Origin: Nostocales cyanobacterium
Lineage (GTDB): Bacteria; Cyanobacteriota; Cyanobacteriia; Cyanobacteriales; Nostocaceae
Length of the DNA stretch: 64,000 nucleotides
Reading direction: 5' to 3'
Assembly: GCA_004293145.1 (NCBI GenBank)
Contig: RDYJ01000008.1
Span: 1-64,000, forward strand
In this document: positions 52,039 to 61,905 of the stretch, in pieces
Layout of the letters: every line of letters starts with the position of its first letter
Position numbering within the stretch: position 1 is the stretch's first letter
Position numbers and translations under genes: made by a program
Notes under the pieces: model-generated
What the model was told of the DNA's origin: nothing
Seen by the model: the letters and a program-made list of their open reading frames with translations, nothing else
Database searches by the model: none

Positions 52039-53274
52039 TTATTTTACATCTGTTACCCGCCAACTTAACTTGAGATTAACCCAGAAATTCCAAATAGTTG
52101 CCACTGCGATCGCTACTAATTTAGCTAAATACTGATTCATACCTAAACTATTGAATAGGAAATTGACTACTAAAGTTTGGATGATTATCCCAGCTAAACA
52201 GACCATATTGAATTTCAAGAATCTTTGGAAACGCTGACGATTTCCTATCTGCTTGCGAGAAATATCACCAAAAGTCCACAAATCATTCCACAGAAAATTA
52301 TTGAGAATTGCTACTTCGGCAGAGAGAATTGTACTGCGAGTCAAACCCAAATTAATCACAGTACGCATTAGGTGAAATACCGTTAAATCCACAAATACCC
52401 CACTAAATCCCACTGCACCAAAGCGGATAAATCGACCAATAGGAAAGTTAACTTTTCGACTGATTTTTCCTAACCGTCCAGTAGATACCCGTAAGCGGAT
52501 TAAGTGTTGAATGTACTCTACGTATTGCTTCCACGTTACCTTGCTTTCGCCTTCTGTGCGTTCCCGGAATACATAACCTGCTTCAGCAATTTCTCTAACC
52601 TGTCCGCGACCAATCACCTCTAGGAGAATTTTATACCCTACAGGGTTCATGGTTGCACCTGCGATCGCATTCCGACTCACCATAAAATAACCACTCATCG
52701 GGTCAGTAACTCTACCTAAAACTCCTGGTAAAATCACTAATCCTAATACCTGCGCCCCACGAGACAAAAAGCGCCTAATCACACTCCAACTACTCACACC
52801 ACCACCATCTACGTGACGACTGGCTAAAGCTAAATCAGCCCCATCTTTTATCTTCTGCAACAGTTGTAATAATACTTCTGGAGGGTGTTGCAAATCCCCA
52901 TCAATCACACCCAGAATTCTCCCTGTAGAAGCTTGCCAGCCTCTGATTACCGCTGAAGAAAGTCCCCGTTCCTCTTGACGACGCATGACCCGTAATTGCG
53001 GATAATTCGGGATCAGAGATTGTGCTACTTCCCAAGTTAGGTCTGGGCTATCATCATCAACTACAATCAGTTCATATTCACCAGGGATAGCCTCATCCAG
53101 TAAACTACTGAGAATACTGATAATATTCTCGATATTATTACGTTCTTTGTAAGTAGGGATCACCAGAGACAGCAGAATATTATTGTCTCCAGTGACATCA
53201 TCCAGTGGATATTCAGCAATCTTTAATAGACCAGTGGGAACGGTTAATAGGGAATTCGATGAGTTTGTGTTCAT
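52039..53274 (-). CDS. Family 2 glycosyltransferase fused to GtrA-like domain (polyprenol-phosphate sugar synthase)
   Basis: LSLVIPTYKERNNIENII, VDDDSPDLTWEVA, GVIDGDLQHPPE; C-terminal GtrA TM domain (RFGAVGFSGVFVDLTVFHLM). Confidence 0.93.
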   Translation of the reverse strand: MNTNSSNSLLTVPTGLLKIAEYPLDDVTGDNNILLSLVIPTYKERNNIENIISILSSLLDEAIPGEYELIVVDDDSPDLTWEVAQSLIPNYPQLRVMRRQEERGLSSAVIRGWQASTGRILGVIDGDLQHPPEVLLQLLQKIKDGADLALASRHVDGGGVSSWSVIRRFLSRGAQVLGLVILPGVLGRVTDPMSGYFMVSRNAIAGATMNPVGYKILLEVIGRGQVREIAEAGYVFRERTEGESKVTWKQYVEYIQHLIRLRVSTGRLGKISRKVNFPIGRFIRFGAVGFSGVFVDLTVFHLMRTVINLGLTRSTILSAEVAILNNFLWNDLWTFGDISRKQIGNRQRFQRFLKFNMVCLAGIIIQTLVVNFLFNSLGMNQYLAKLVAIAVATIWNFWVNLKLSWRVTDVK

Positions 53275-53529
53275 AAAGTAGTAAATTTGAAATTGTGGAT
53301 AACCTGTATAAAGTTTGACTATTTATAGGTTACAGTAATTTTCCTTAACTGAGTATAATAAATACTAATTAAACTGCAATTATATTATCTGATCACTCAT
53401 GATGATTTGAATATTAAGTATTTGTGATTCCTTAGCAAGTTCTTTGACATAAAATCCCCTAATATTTCATCTGAACTTTACATTTCACGTCAGGATTGAA
53501 AATAGGTAAAAATGTGGAACAGGGAAGAA

Positions 53530-55215
53530 TCACGAATTACGAATGTAAAGATTAGCTGTGAATTGATCAAGATTCATTGTTCCTGAAAGATTGCGAGTCT
53601 CTTTTAATTGGAACTGAGAAGATAAAATTTGTTCAATTTTCTCCTCTTCCCTTTTTACTTCAACTTCTGTTTTCAAACGTGACCATAGAGGATTACCACT
53701 ATTTAACCAAATAATCTGAGAATATCGATTTGCTTCTTCCTTGAGAACTTTTTCCAAATTAGTTGCTAAATCAGCGGGATGGTGAGATAAAAGCATAACA
53801 GGATAATCAGCAGGAATATAATAAGCTAAACGGTTGACATGACCCCAAGCTTTTGAGTTCATCGCAATTAAAGTTGGCTGATTTACATTTGGGGAGATTA
53901 ATTCAGCAACTGAGCGAAAAACATAACGACTGCGTAAACTTACATCACCAATACTAATAGTTAGATACATCAGCAAAACACCACCAGCTACCAAAGTACG
54001 CCATTGTTTATTAACTATTTTTTCTACCCACAAAGCTATTAATAATAAACAACCAGGGACAATAATAATCATAGTTCTCCCCCAGCCAAAACCCAAGGTG
54101 AATTTTTTGGTGGCAACATCTACTATCAATCCTAGTAATATTGGCAAAATTCCTAATATTAAAACTGTAATTAAGTTTTTTTGTTCATTTTTTTTCCAGA
54201 GATTAATACTAAAGCCAACAAATATCAAGATGACTAAACAACCAGATAAAGTAATCACAATGGGGTCTAAGCTGGTTGTCCAGTCTCCTATCAATACATC
54301 AGTGCCTAAAGTGTTAGTAAAATCCTGTAAATGTCTTAACAATGGAGGTAAGTCAGACTTGGCTGCACCAAAACGATTTAAGTCGGCATTACGAAGTTGT
54401 TTAAGTGTACCCCACAACACCCAAGGCATGGTTAATAAAACGCCCGCACCTAAGCGTAAGCAATGTTTTAACCAATGTCGTCTATCTAAATATAGTACCA
54501 AGACTCCTAAAACTATTAGCCAATAGGCATATAAATAAAAAGTCATTAAACCAGCAACAATGGAAATAATTAAAATTCCCTTCCATAACAACTGACGGCG
54601 ATGATTTTGGTTGATATCAGAATTTTCTTGTTCAATTAGATGTAGTAAAGCCCATGTACTAGCAATTACCCATAATACGAGAGGCGCATACATCCTGACA
54701 TTGAGAGAATGAAATAAATAAAATGGACTAATAGAAATGAGTGCGGCAAAAAAAAGTCCGCCCCGATGTCCTAAAATAAACTTGCCTAAACCATAAGCCC
54801 CACCCATAGCAGCTATACTGAATAATGTATTTAAACTTCTTGTTGCTGCTTCGCTATTCCCAAAAAAACGCAACCAAAAATGTTGACTTAAAAAGAATAT
54901 TGGTGGATGAGGTTCTCCACCTAAAAGGTTTTTAAGTAAGTCCCTCATAGTCAGAAAAAAGTCACGTAAACTCGATTCACTGGGTAAACTTAATATAGAT
55001 GTATATTCTGCTAATACTACGGGCATATCCCCAGGAGTTTGGTAGGCTTTGTATCTGCCTGTAGAAAGTAGTAATGATAAAACTTCGTCATACCAAAATT
55101 CTCTAGTTCCTAAATTGATAATTCTGAGGATGACAGCTATAGCTATCGTTATCAATGCTAATTTTTCTATAGAAAGCAGTTGTTTAACATTGCTAATTAG
55201 TAAGTTAGTTTTCAT
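53530..55215 (-). CDS. GT39/ArnT-like membrane glycosyltransferase
   Basis: NLGTREFWYDEVLSLLLSTG and EPHPPIFFLSQHFWLRFFGNSEAATRSLN. Confidence 0.85.
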   Translation of the reverse strand: MKTNLLISNVKQLLSIEKLALITIAIAVILRIINLGTREFWYDEVLSLLLSTGRYKAYQTPGDMPVVLAEYTSILSLPSESSLRDFFLTMRDLLKNLLGGEPHPPIFFLSQHFWLRFFGNSEAATRSLNTLFSIAAMGGAYGLGKFILGHRGGLFFAALISISPFYLFHSLNVRMYAPLVLWVIASTWALLHLIEQENSDINQNHRRQLLWKGILIISIVAGLMTFYLYAYWLIVLGVLVLYLDRRHWLKHCLRLGAGVLLTMPWVLWGTLKQLRNADLNRFGAAKSDLPPLLRHLQDFTNTLGTDVLIGDWTTSLDPIVITLSGCLVILIFVGFSINLWKKNEQKNLITVLILGILPILLGLIVDVATKKFTLGFGWGRTMIIIVPGCLLLIALWVEKIVNKQWRTLVAGGVLLMYLTISIGDVSLRSRYVFRSVAELISPNVNQPTLIAMNSKAWGHVNRLAYYIPADYPVMLLSHHPADLATNLEKVLKEEANRYSQIIWLNSGNPLWSRLKTEVEVKREEEKIEQILSSQFQLKETRNLSGTMNLDQFTANLYIRNS

Positions 55216-55232
55216 ATTATTTTTATTGATAT

Positions 55233-56828
55233 TTATGAATTGGTTTTGCCTGGCTTTTTCAAAATTGTAGCTGCTTCTATTCTGTATCTTTTATTATTTT
55301 TGATTTGCTTAAATTGAATAGTTAAATTATTCTTGGGTGCAGTTATATCTAATTTATTAGGTATGCTGGGTGCAGCAAAACATTTATCATAAAAAGGACA
55401 TATATACAGAAAGTTTTTATATCCTTGTTCATGCAATGCTAAACCTAATTTAGTCACATCATCGGGGTTTTTCGTGAGGAAAAATATTTTCTCTGTGAAT
55501 GTGGCTTCAAAACTTTGTCCAACATACTGGTTAGCTACAGCTACAAATTGATTACTATCTTGGCGCAAAAAATCTAGAACTTCAGCAGTTTCATTTTTAC
55601 CTTTTTGATAAACAGTTTCTATCCCTGAAATTATATTGAGATTAAATGCCAATATAAATAGAATCGTGAAAATTCCCGTGCTAATATATCTGATGCCAAA
55701 CTGTTTAATTTGCCAAGTTTTATCTAAACCAGCTACAGCTATGACATTAACTAAGGGAATAATAATTAATAAAAATCTTGGGCCCCACTGTTTACCACCA
55801 TCACTAGGAATAAGTATAGGCACTAGCAACAAAAATAAAACTGAGATGAACAATATTTGGATATTTGCAGGTTTTAATCTCAAGTTAGATCCAAATATGG
55901 AAATTACACAAATTGCCACTGCAAAGTAGATAATTGGGAAATGTTTCAGCAAGCCATCTTTGATTTGATTTAACAACTTCCATGATTTTAAAAGCCTTTC
56001 TTGCCATGAAAAATTTTCGACAACTTGGAGTGCATGAGCGCCTAAAGGATGATTATAAATAATTTTATTTAACGCGAAAAAGCACAAGACTGTTAATAGT
56101 AAACTAGCTAAAAAGATAACTTGTTTATGATCAAGAATAGTGAATATATCTAGTTTAGTTAAATGTGAAACAATGACTAGCATGAACAAAATAGCTACTA
56201 AGGCAAGAAATTCTGGTCTAAACCAAACTGATAAACCAATTAATATCCCACTGAGTATGGCTTCGTTATTAGTTAAATCATCTTCTTGCCGGGAAAAGAT
56301 CACTACTAACCCGCTAAATGCTAAACATACCGCCAGTGTATGTTCCCAATACATAGCACTATACATAGTCAGTGGAGAAGCAAAAATTAGGGTGATCAAA
56401 CCTATGGAAATTATGTACTTATCAATCTTGAAAACCTGACATAAACGATAGAAATTAAACCAGATCAGCCATGTAGAAATTAAAGGAATTATGTAAAACC
56501 CTCGATAGCCAAACATGGCGTAAAACGGTGCTGTTACGAGGGGAAATGTAAATGGAAATGTGATATAATAGAGGTTATTAATTTTATAGCTAAATGGAGG
56601 TTCAAAAGGATATAATCCACTGTTCCAGAGATTTTGTACCCATTGGGGTACTTGCAGGTTTAAATCAAAGCGCAAGTCACCAGAACTAAGTTGTTTAGCT
56701 AACAATGCTTTGAGTCCACCATCACCACTAAAGTAAATATCGTCTGCAACCTGTGACAATAAAGATAAAGAGAAAATTACACCTGATAAAATAATCAACA
56801 ATGGTAAATGGGTTTTTAATTTATTCAT
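55233..56828 (-). CDS. Multi-TM putative glycosyltransferase (GT-C-like)
   Basis: 531 aa polytopic protein with acidic residues in the first loop (YFSGDGGLKALLAKQ). Confidence 0.65.
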   Translation of the reverse strand: MNKLKTHLPLLIILSGVIFSLSLLSQVADDIYFSGDGGLKALLAKQLSSGDLRFDLNLQVPQWVQNLWNSGLYPFEPPFSYKINNLYYITFPFTFPLVTAPFYAMFGYRGFYIIPLISTWLIWFNFYRLCQVFKIDKYIISIGLITLIFASPLTMYSAMYWEHTLAVCLAFSGLVVIFSRQEDDLTNNEAILSGILIGLSVWFRPEFLALVAILFMLVIVSHLTKLDIFTILDHKQVIFLASLLLTVLCFFALNKIIYNHPLGAHALQVVENFSWQERLLKSWKLLNQIKDGLLKHFPIIYFAVAICVISIFGSNLRLKPANIQILFISVLFLLLVPILIPSDGGKQWGPRFLLIIIPLVNVIAVAGLDKTWQIKQFGIRYISTGIFTILFILAFNLNIISGIETVYQKGKNETAEVLDFLRQDSNQFVAVANQYVGQSFEATFTEKIFFLTKNPDDVTKLGLALHEQGYKNFLYICPFYDKCFAAPSIPNKLDITAPKNNLTIQFKQIKNNKRYRIEAATILKKPGKTNS

Positions 56829-56855
56829 ACATTCATAAAACTTTTTTGAGTAACT

Positions 56856-57998
56856 GTGACTAATATAACATTGGATACGATTCTTGAGCGTTCCTTGCTG
56901 GGGTTTAATATATCACCATCTGAGGCAGTAGTATTATTAAAGCAAACTGAACCGGAAGTTGTAAATGCCATTCGGGTTACAGCTGACCAAAGGCGTGAAA
57001 AACAAGCTGGTGATACTGTCACTTATGTAATTAATCGTAATATTAATTTTACCAACATTTGTGAGCAACATTGTAGTTTTTGTGCTTTCCGTAGGGATGA
57101 TGGTGATACGGATGCTTACTGGTTAAGTTGGGCGCAGATTTTGGAAAAATCTACAGATGCAGTCTATAGAGGCGCAACTGAAATCTGTATGCAAGGGGGA
57201 TTAAACCCACAAGCACAAATAAACGGAAAATCCTTACCGTATTACATTAAATTAGTAGAAACCATTAAACAAGAGTTTCCCCAGCTACATTTACACGCAT
57301 TTTCCCCCCAGGAAATCCAATTTATTGCCAGATTAGATGGAATTTCCTACATTGAGGTAATTGAAGCTTTGCGTGATGCTGGCGTGGGTTCGATGCCAGG
57401 AACAGCCGCAGAAGTATTAGATGATGAAGTCAGACAGATATTGTGTCCAGAAAAGATTGATACCAGAACTTGGCTAGAAATTGTCAGTACGGCACATAAA
57501 TTAGGTGTACCAACTACGAGTACCATGTTATCGGGGCATATTGAAACCCCAGAACAGCAAATTGGACATTTAGAAAAATTAAGATCGCTGCAACAAACAG
57601 CCCTAGAACAAGGATACCCAGGGAGAATTACTGAATTTATTTTACTACCTTTTGTTGGTCAAGAAGCGCCTAAATCCTTACGTCGTCGGGTAGGCAGAGA
57701 TCAACCAGTCTTAGCAGATGCACTTTTACTAACTGCGGTAGCGCGGATATTTTTAGGAAACTGCATACCTAACCATCAACCGAGTTGGGTAAAATTAGGC
57801 TTGGCTGGGGCAAAAGAAGCCTTAAATTGGGGTTGTAATGATATCGGTGGTACCTTGATGGAGGAGCATATTACCACAATGGCTGGGGCTATTGGTGGTA
57901 CGTGCATGGAAGTAGAAACCCTGCAAAATGCGATCGCATCTCTCAACAGACCTTATCAGCAACGTAATACTTTGTATGAGGTGACAGGTGTCAGTTAA
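56856..57998 (+). CDS. cofH: 5-amino-6-(D-ribitylamino)uracil--L-tyrosine 4-hydroxyphenyl transferase (F0 synthase subunit)
   Basis: Radical [35 protein letters not shown] start. Confidence 0.94.
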   Translation: MTNITLDTILERSLLGFNISPSEAVVLLKQTEPEVVNAIRVTADQRREKQAGDTVTYVINRNINFTNICEQHCSFCAFRRDDGDTDAYWLSWAQILEKSTDAVYRGATEICMQGGLNPQAQINGKSLPYYIKLVETIKQEFPQLHLHAFSPQEIQFIARLDGISYIEVIEALRDAGVGSMPGTAAEVLDDEVRQILCPEKIDTRTWLEIVSTAHKLGVPTTSTMLSGHIETPEQQIGHLEKLRSLQQTALEQGYPGRITEFILLPFVGQEAPKSLRRRVGRDQPVLADALLLTAVARIFLGNCIPNHQPSWVKLGLAGAKEALNWGCNDIGGTLMEEHITTMAGAIGGTCMEVETLQNAIASLNRPYQQRNTLYEVTGVS

Positions 57999-58128
57999 GA
58001 GGTAATAGGGAACGGGGAACAGGTAAAGTATTTTCTCCCTATCTTCCCAGTAAAGAGTCCCCAGTCCCCTATCCCCCGCATACCAATCCAAGATAGGATG
58101 GACGTTGATTTACGTATTGTTTTAATTA

Positions 58129-58533
58129 ATGGATATGAAGAGTTATTGGTCGCGTCTGCTGGCACTGGTTTTAGTTATCACCGTCGGTTTAATGGGTTGT
58201 TCTGGTAGCCCTGATAGCTTAACAGGAGATTATCGTCAAGATACTTTGGCTGTAGTCAGCACCTTAAAACAAGCGATAGAAGTATCACCAGATGATCCAA
58301 ACAAAGCCGCACTTCAAGCCGAAGCACGTCAAAAAATTAATGACTTTTCTGCACGTTATCAGAGAGCTAATTCCGTTTCTGGTTTGAGTTCTTTTACAAC
58401 CATGCGAACAGCCCTTAATGCTTTAGCTGGACACTACAGTTCTTACCCTAACCGTCCCATCCCTGAAAAACTGAAAAACCGCCTAGAGTTAGAGTTTGAT
58501 CGTGTTGAATTAGCCTTAAAGCGTGGTGGTTAA
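58129..58533 (+). CDS. psb27: Photosystem II assembly lipoprotein Psb27
   Basis: Lipobox VGLMGCSG; LTGDYRQDTLAVVSTLKQAIEVSPDDPNKAALQAEARQKINDFSARY. Confidence 0.96.
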   Translation: MDMKSYWSRLLALVLVITVGLMGCSGSPDSLTGDYRQDTLAVVSTLKQAIEVSPDDPNKAALQAEARQKINDFSARYQRANSVSGLSSFTTMRTALNALAGHYSSYPNRPIPEKLKNRLELEFDRVELALKRGG

Positions 58534-58572
58534 TTATCAGGCCCAAGTTGATAATTTTCAACTATCCTTAAT

Positions 58573-58594
58573 AGCAGGCTTTGCCTGCTTTTTT
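58573..58594 (+). terminator. Rho-independent terminator of psb27
   Basis: AGCAGGC-TTT-GCCTGCT followed by TTTTT. Confidence 0.85.
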
Positions 58595-59106
58595 AATCAA
58601 TATCAAATACATTTCTAGGGGTTTGTTTCGCGCAATTTCCGTCAGGAAATCCCGCAGGTAGGCACAAAGAAGCAAAGGCGCAAAAAAGATTTTTTCTGAG
58701 TTGGGTTTTCACCGAATTTTGCTTTTATCCTCTTAATTGATTCCCTGGCTGTTTCAGAGCGAGTAAAATAGATAATATAGAAGATAATATAGAAAATGTT
58801 GATATATTATGAACCATTTACAATTAATGAAAAATGGATACAAGCTATTACTTCTACATGGGTAAACTCAAAAAAAGAAATAGCTTACCAAAACCCTTAA
58901 TTTCCTTCTTTGCGCCTTTGCGACTTTGCGTGAGATCAAAAAAGAGCATCACCTCAAACGTTAAAATAGAAAAAACAACTAACCCCGAAACAATGTATCC
59001 TGAGTGCTGAAAGCGTAGCTTGACGCAGCCATTAGCTCCTGTAAATGTTTCCTATTGCTATATATTAATTAAGAAACGTAGCCAAAGTATAGATAAATTG
59101 AGAACT

Positions 59107-60603
59107 ATGTACAAAACTCCTTTAAATTTTCCCACAGCAAAATCATTGCGTCGCAGTCTGTTTGCTGCTCTGTTTAGCAGCAGTATGTTGATGCCTAACT
59201 TTAGCACTCAACCAGCAGCAGCACAAGTAATGGAGTTTTGTCAATTATCACCAAAAGCATTCCAAGAAAAAGAAAACCTCCGTTTATCAGCCCTTAAAGG
59301 CAATAAAGACGCTCAGAGTCGTTACCAAAAACTTATCAAAGAACACGCCCAGAAATTACAAAATTGTCGTAGTAAAAACTGGCCGCAAACTCAAGCTATC
59401 TGGTTACGATTATATCCCTGTGACTCTCAACCGGGAGCTATTGATCAGATTATGGATCATATAGTTAACAGTGGCTATAACCAGGTTTATTTAGAAGCAT
59501 TTTATGATGGTCAGGTATTGTTACCAGCAGGGAATAATCCCACAGTTTGGCCTGCTGTAGTTCGCACTTCTGGAAAAGAAAAAGTTGATTTATTAGCTGA
59601 AGGAATTAAAAAAGGGCAAGAAAGAGGTTTAAAGGTTTATGCTTGGATGTTTACGATGAATTTTGGCTATACTTACGGTCAGATTTCTAGTAGAAAAGAT
59701 GCGATCGCTCGTAATGGAAAAGGTCAAAATAGTATAGAAGTTGTAGATAACCGTTCCCAAGTATTTGTAGACCCCTACAACCAACAAGCTAAAAACGACT
59801 ATTACCGAATGGTACAAGAAGTCATGCGTCGTCGTCCTGATGGTTTGTTATTGGACTATGTACGCTATCCCCGACAAGCAGGAAGCAATTCTATAGCTAC
59901 GAAAGTTTCTGATTTATGGTTATTTACTCCTGCAACCCAAGAAGCTTTTCTGCGTCGCGCCAAAAATAATAAGGGCTTAGAATTAATCCGTCGTTTTTTA
60001 AATAAAGGATATGTCACCGCTGGAGATATAGGTGAAGTTGATAAACTTTATCCCCAAGAAGATGAACCAATGTGGGAAGGACGTAACCCTCCAGTTGCAC
60101 AAAAATCATTACTCACACCAAACCAGAAACAGACGCTTTTACAATCAGATTTATGGCTTTTAGCAGTTGCTCACGCTATGCAAGGTATATTAGATTTTGT
60201 GGCCTTAGCTAGTTACCCAGCAAATCAAAATAATATTCCTGCTGGGGTAGTATTTTTCCCAGATGGTAATCAAGCTGTAGGAAAAGGTTATGATTCCCGT
60301 TTGCAACCTTGGGATAAGTTTCCTAATAGTTTAGAATGGCATCCTATGTCCTATGCTACTTGTGGTAATGCCGGTTGTATTATGGATCAGGTGCAACGAG
60401 TTTTAAGTATGGCACAACCAGGTACAAAGGTAATTCCTGCTTTAGCTGGTAAATGGGGAGAACCAATAACAGGCCGTCCACCTTTAGAACAACAAATGGC
60501 AGCTTTACGGCAATTTTCACCACAAATTAATGCAGTTAGTCATTTTGCTTATTCTTGGCAACATCCAGAACTTGATGGACAGCGTAAATTTTGTCGGAAT
60601 TAA
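59107..60603 (+). CDS. Secreted family 10 glycosylhydrolase-like (GHL10) protein
   Basis: Signal peptide from MYKTPLNF; AIWLRLY, YLEAFYDGQ, LLLDYVRYPRQ; the track ORF starts at 59020. Confidence 0.85.
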   Translation: MYKTPLNFPTAKSLRRSLFAALFSSSMLMPNFSTQPAAAQVMEFCQLSPKAFQEKENLRLSALKGNKDAQSRYQKLIKEHAQKLQNCRSKNWPQTQAIWLRLYPCDSQPGAIDQIMDHIVNSGYNQVYLEAFYDGQVLLPAGNNPTVWPAVVRTSGKEKVDLLAEGIKKGQERGLKVYAWMFTMNFGYTYGQISSRKDAIARNGKGQNSIEVVDNRSQVFVDPYNQQAKNDYYRMVQEVMRRRPDGLLLDYVRYPRQAGSNSIATKVSDLWLFTPATQEAFLRRAKNNKGLELIRRFLNKGYVTAGDIGEVDKLYPQEDEPMWEGRNPPVAQKSLLTPNQKQTLLQSDLWLLAVAHAMQGILDFVALASYPANQNNIPAGVVFFPDGNQAVGKGYDSRLQPWDKFPNSLEWHPMSYATCGNAGCIMDQVQRVLSMAQPGTKVIPALAGKWGEPITGRPPLEQQMAALRQFSPQINAVSHFAYSWQHPELDGQRKFCRN

Positions 60604-60627
60604 TCATAGTAGGGAATAGGTAGGGAA

Positions 60628-60703
60628 TTTTAGATTTTAGATTTTAGATTTTAGATTGGAGTTGACAAAAACAATCCAAAATCCAAAATCCAAAATCCAA
60701 AAT
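60628..60703. repeat. Inverted heptameric STRRs (TTTTAGA)n ... (ATCCAAA)n
   Basis: ttttagattttagattttagatttt and aatccaaaatccaaaatccaaaatccaaaatt on either side of a short loop. Confidence 0.85.
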
Positions 60704-60707
60704 TGAC

Positions 60708-61697
60708 TTACCAATCTCCTAACTGCGTAGCCAAAAAATAACGCACATGATCAGTGAATTTTAGCCCAAACTTGCTGCTTCCATGTCCTAATCCTGGAAC
60801 TACATAACAATCTCCATCAGGGAAACATTGAGCGCAAGCTTGAGCATTTTTAACTTTTACAATTGGGTCATTTGCACCTACCAAAAATCTCACCTGTCGC
60901 GGTAACTGCACTTGCTCAATATACGTCATTGGATTGCACAATTGAGCGTATTTATCAGGATATTTTAAATTGTTCGCTAATTTCAGCATTTGCACCACAG
61001 GTTTTAATTGTGGTTGCATTTTTCCTAACATAATTTCTGCTAAAGTTCCCAGAGGTGAAGCTGCTAAATCTGGTAAAATCCCTCGTCCCCAACTATTAGC
61101 AAAACTGGGAAGATCAGCATGACCAATTGTACCTAATAATCGTTCCCCAATGCCATGAGCAGTAAAAGTGTATGCACTAAATAAAACCCCCATACTCACA
61201 CCAAACAAACCCAAACGGCTACTAATACCGTATCGTTCACAGCAAAATTGTTGAATTCTTGTAATATCTGCCGCAGTCTGCTGAAATATTTTTGATAATA
61301 GTTCCGTATCAAATGAAATACCCCGATCAACTAAAGGCTGAATTTCATTTTCCACCATTGCTGTAAATGTTCTGACTAAACTGCGATCGCCCGCAAATGG
61401 TGTATCAAATAAAGCGACAGCAATACCCATCTGTGTCAACGTCGGGATAATAAAATTATTCCAGCGATAGGGCGCACACATCCCTTGTAAACCAATGACT
61501 AGAGGTGTATCCTGTGCAGGTCGATGAGTAGGAAGAAACACAGCAACGGGAAAACCGCTTAGTCTTTCATCAATATCATCTACACCGGTGTAAGAAAATG
61601 GTTCATGAAACCAATAGCGATCGCCATTTACACCCTCGAAATTAATCGCATCAGCACCGTAGATAGGCATTTTAGAGAAAAAGTAAATCCTAACCAA
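60708..61697 (-). CDS. Alpha/beta hydrolase
   Basis: Nucleophile elbow GVSMG, PLVIGLQGMCAPYRWNN, VVPGLGHGSSKFG; start may be MPIYGADAINF at about 61670. Confidence 0.82.
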   Translation of the reverse strand: MVRIYFFSKMPIYGADAINFEGVNGDRYWFHEPFSYTGVDDIDERLSGFPVAVFLPTHRPAQDTPLVIGLQGMCAPYRWNNFIIPTLTQMGIAVALFDTPFAGDRSLVRTFTAMVENEIQPLVDRGISFDTELLSKIFQQTAADITRIQQFCCERYGISSRLGLFGVSMGVLFSAYTFTAHGIGERLLGTIGHADLPSFANSWGRGILPDLAASPLGTLAEIMLGKMQPQLKPVVQMLKLANNLKYPDKYAQLCNPMTYIEQVQLPRQVRFLVGANDPIVKVKNAQACAQCFPDGDCYVVPGLGHGSSKFGLKFTDHVRYFLATQLGDW

Positions 61698-61850
61698 TTA
61701 TATTCAGTAATAGACTATTGTATCCACCTAACTATCAAATCTAAATCGTCAAAAGCTGGACAAAAACTATATTTATTCATTTTTTATTTTTGACGTTTAA
61801 TTTTTTATTAGACATCTCCGGTAATTAAATGTGCGTGATTTGAAACCCTT

Positions 61851-61879
61851 GTAGAGACGTTCCGACGGAACGTCTCTAC
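61851..61879. repeat. 29-nt palindrome GTAGAGACGTTCCG-A-CGGAACGTCTCTAC
   Basis: Perfect 14-bp stems around a single A, between the hydrolase and the polA 3' end. Confidence 0.85.
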
Positions 61880-61905
61880 CATATTTTCGGAGAGGTCTAT
61901 TTGTC

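Noticed and set aside
56828-56856. Very short (27 bp) divergent gap between the glycosyltransferase and cofH as a special bidirectional promoter
   Set aside because: Start codons are uncertain (cofH uses GTG in the track), so the gap cannot be trusted without TSS data.
58650-58940. Inverted CAAAGGCGCAAAG-like repeats flanking ~230 bp, considered as a MITE/IS
   Set aside because: No transposase, imperfect arms, no target-site duplication visible; likely a common dispersed intergenic repeat.
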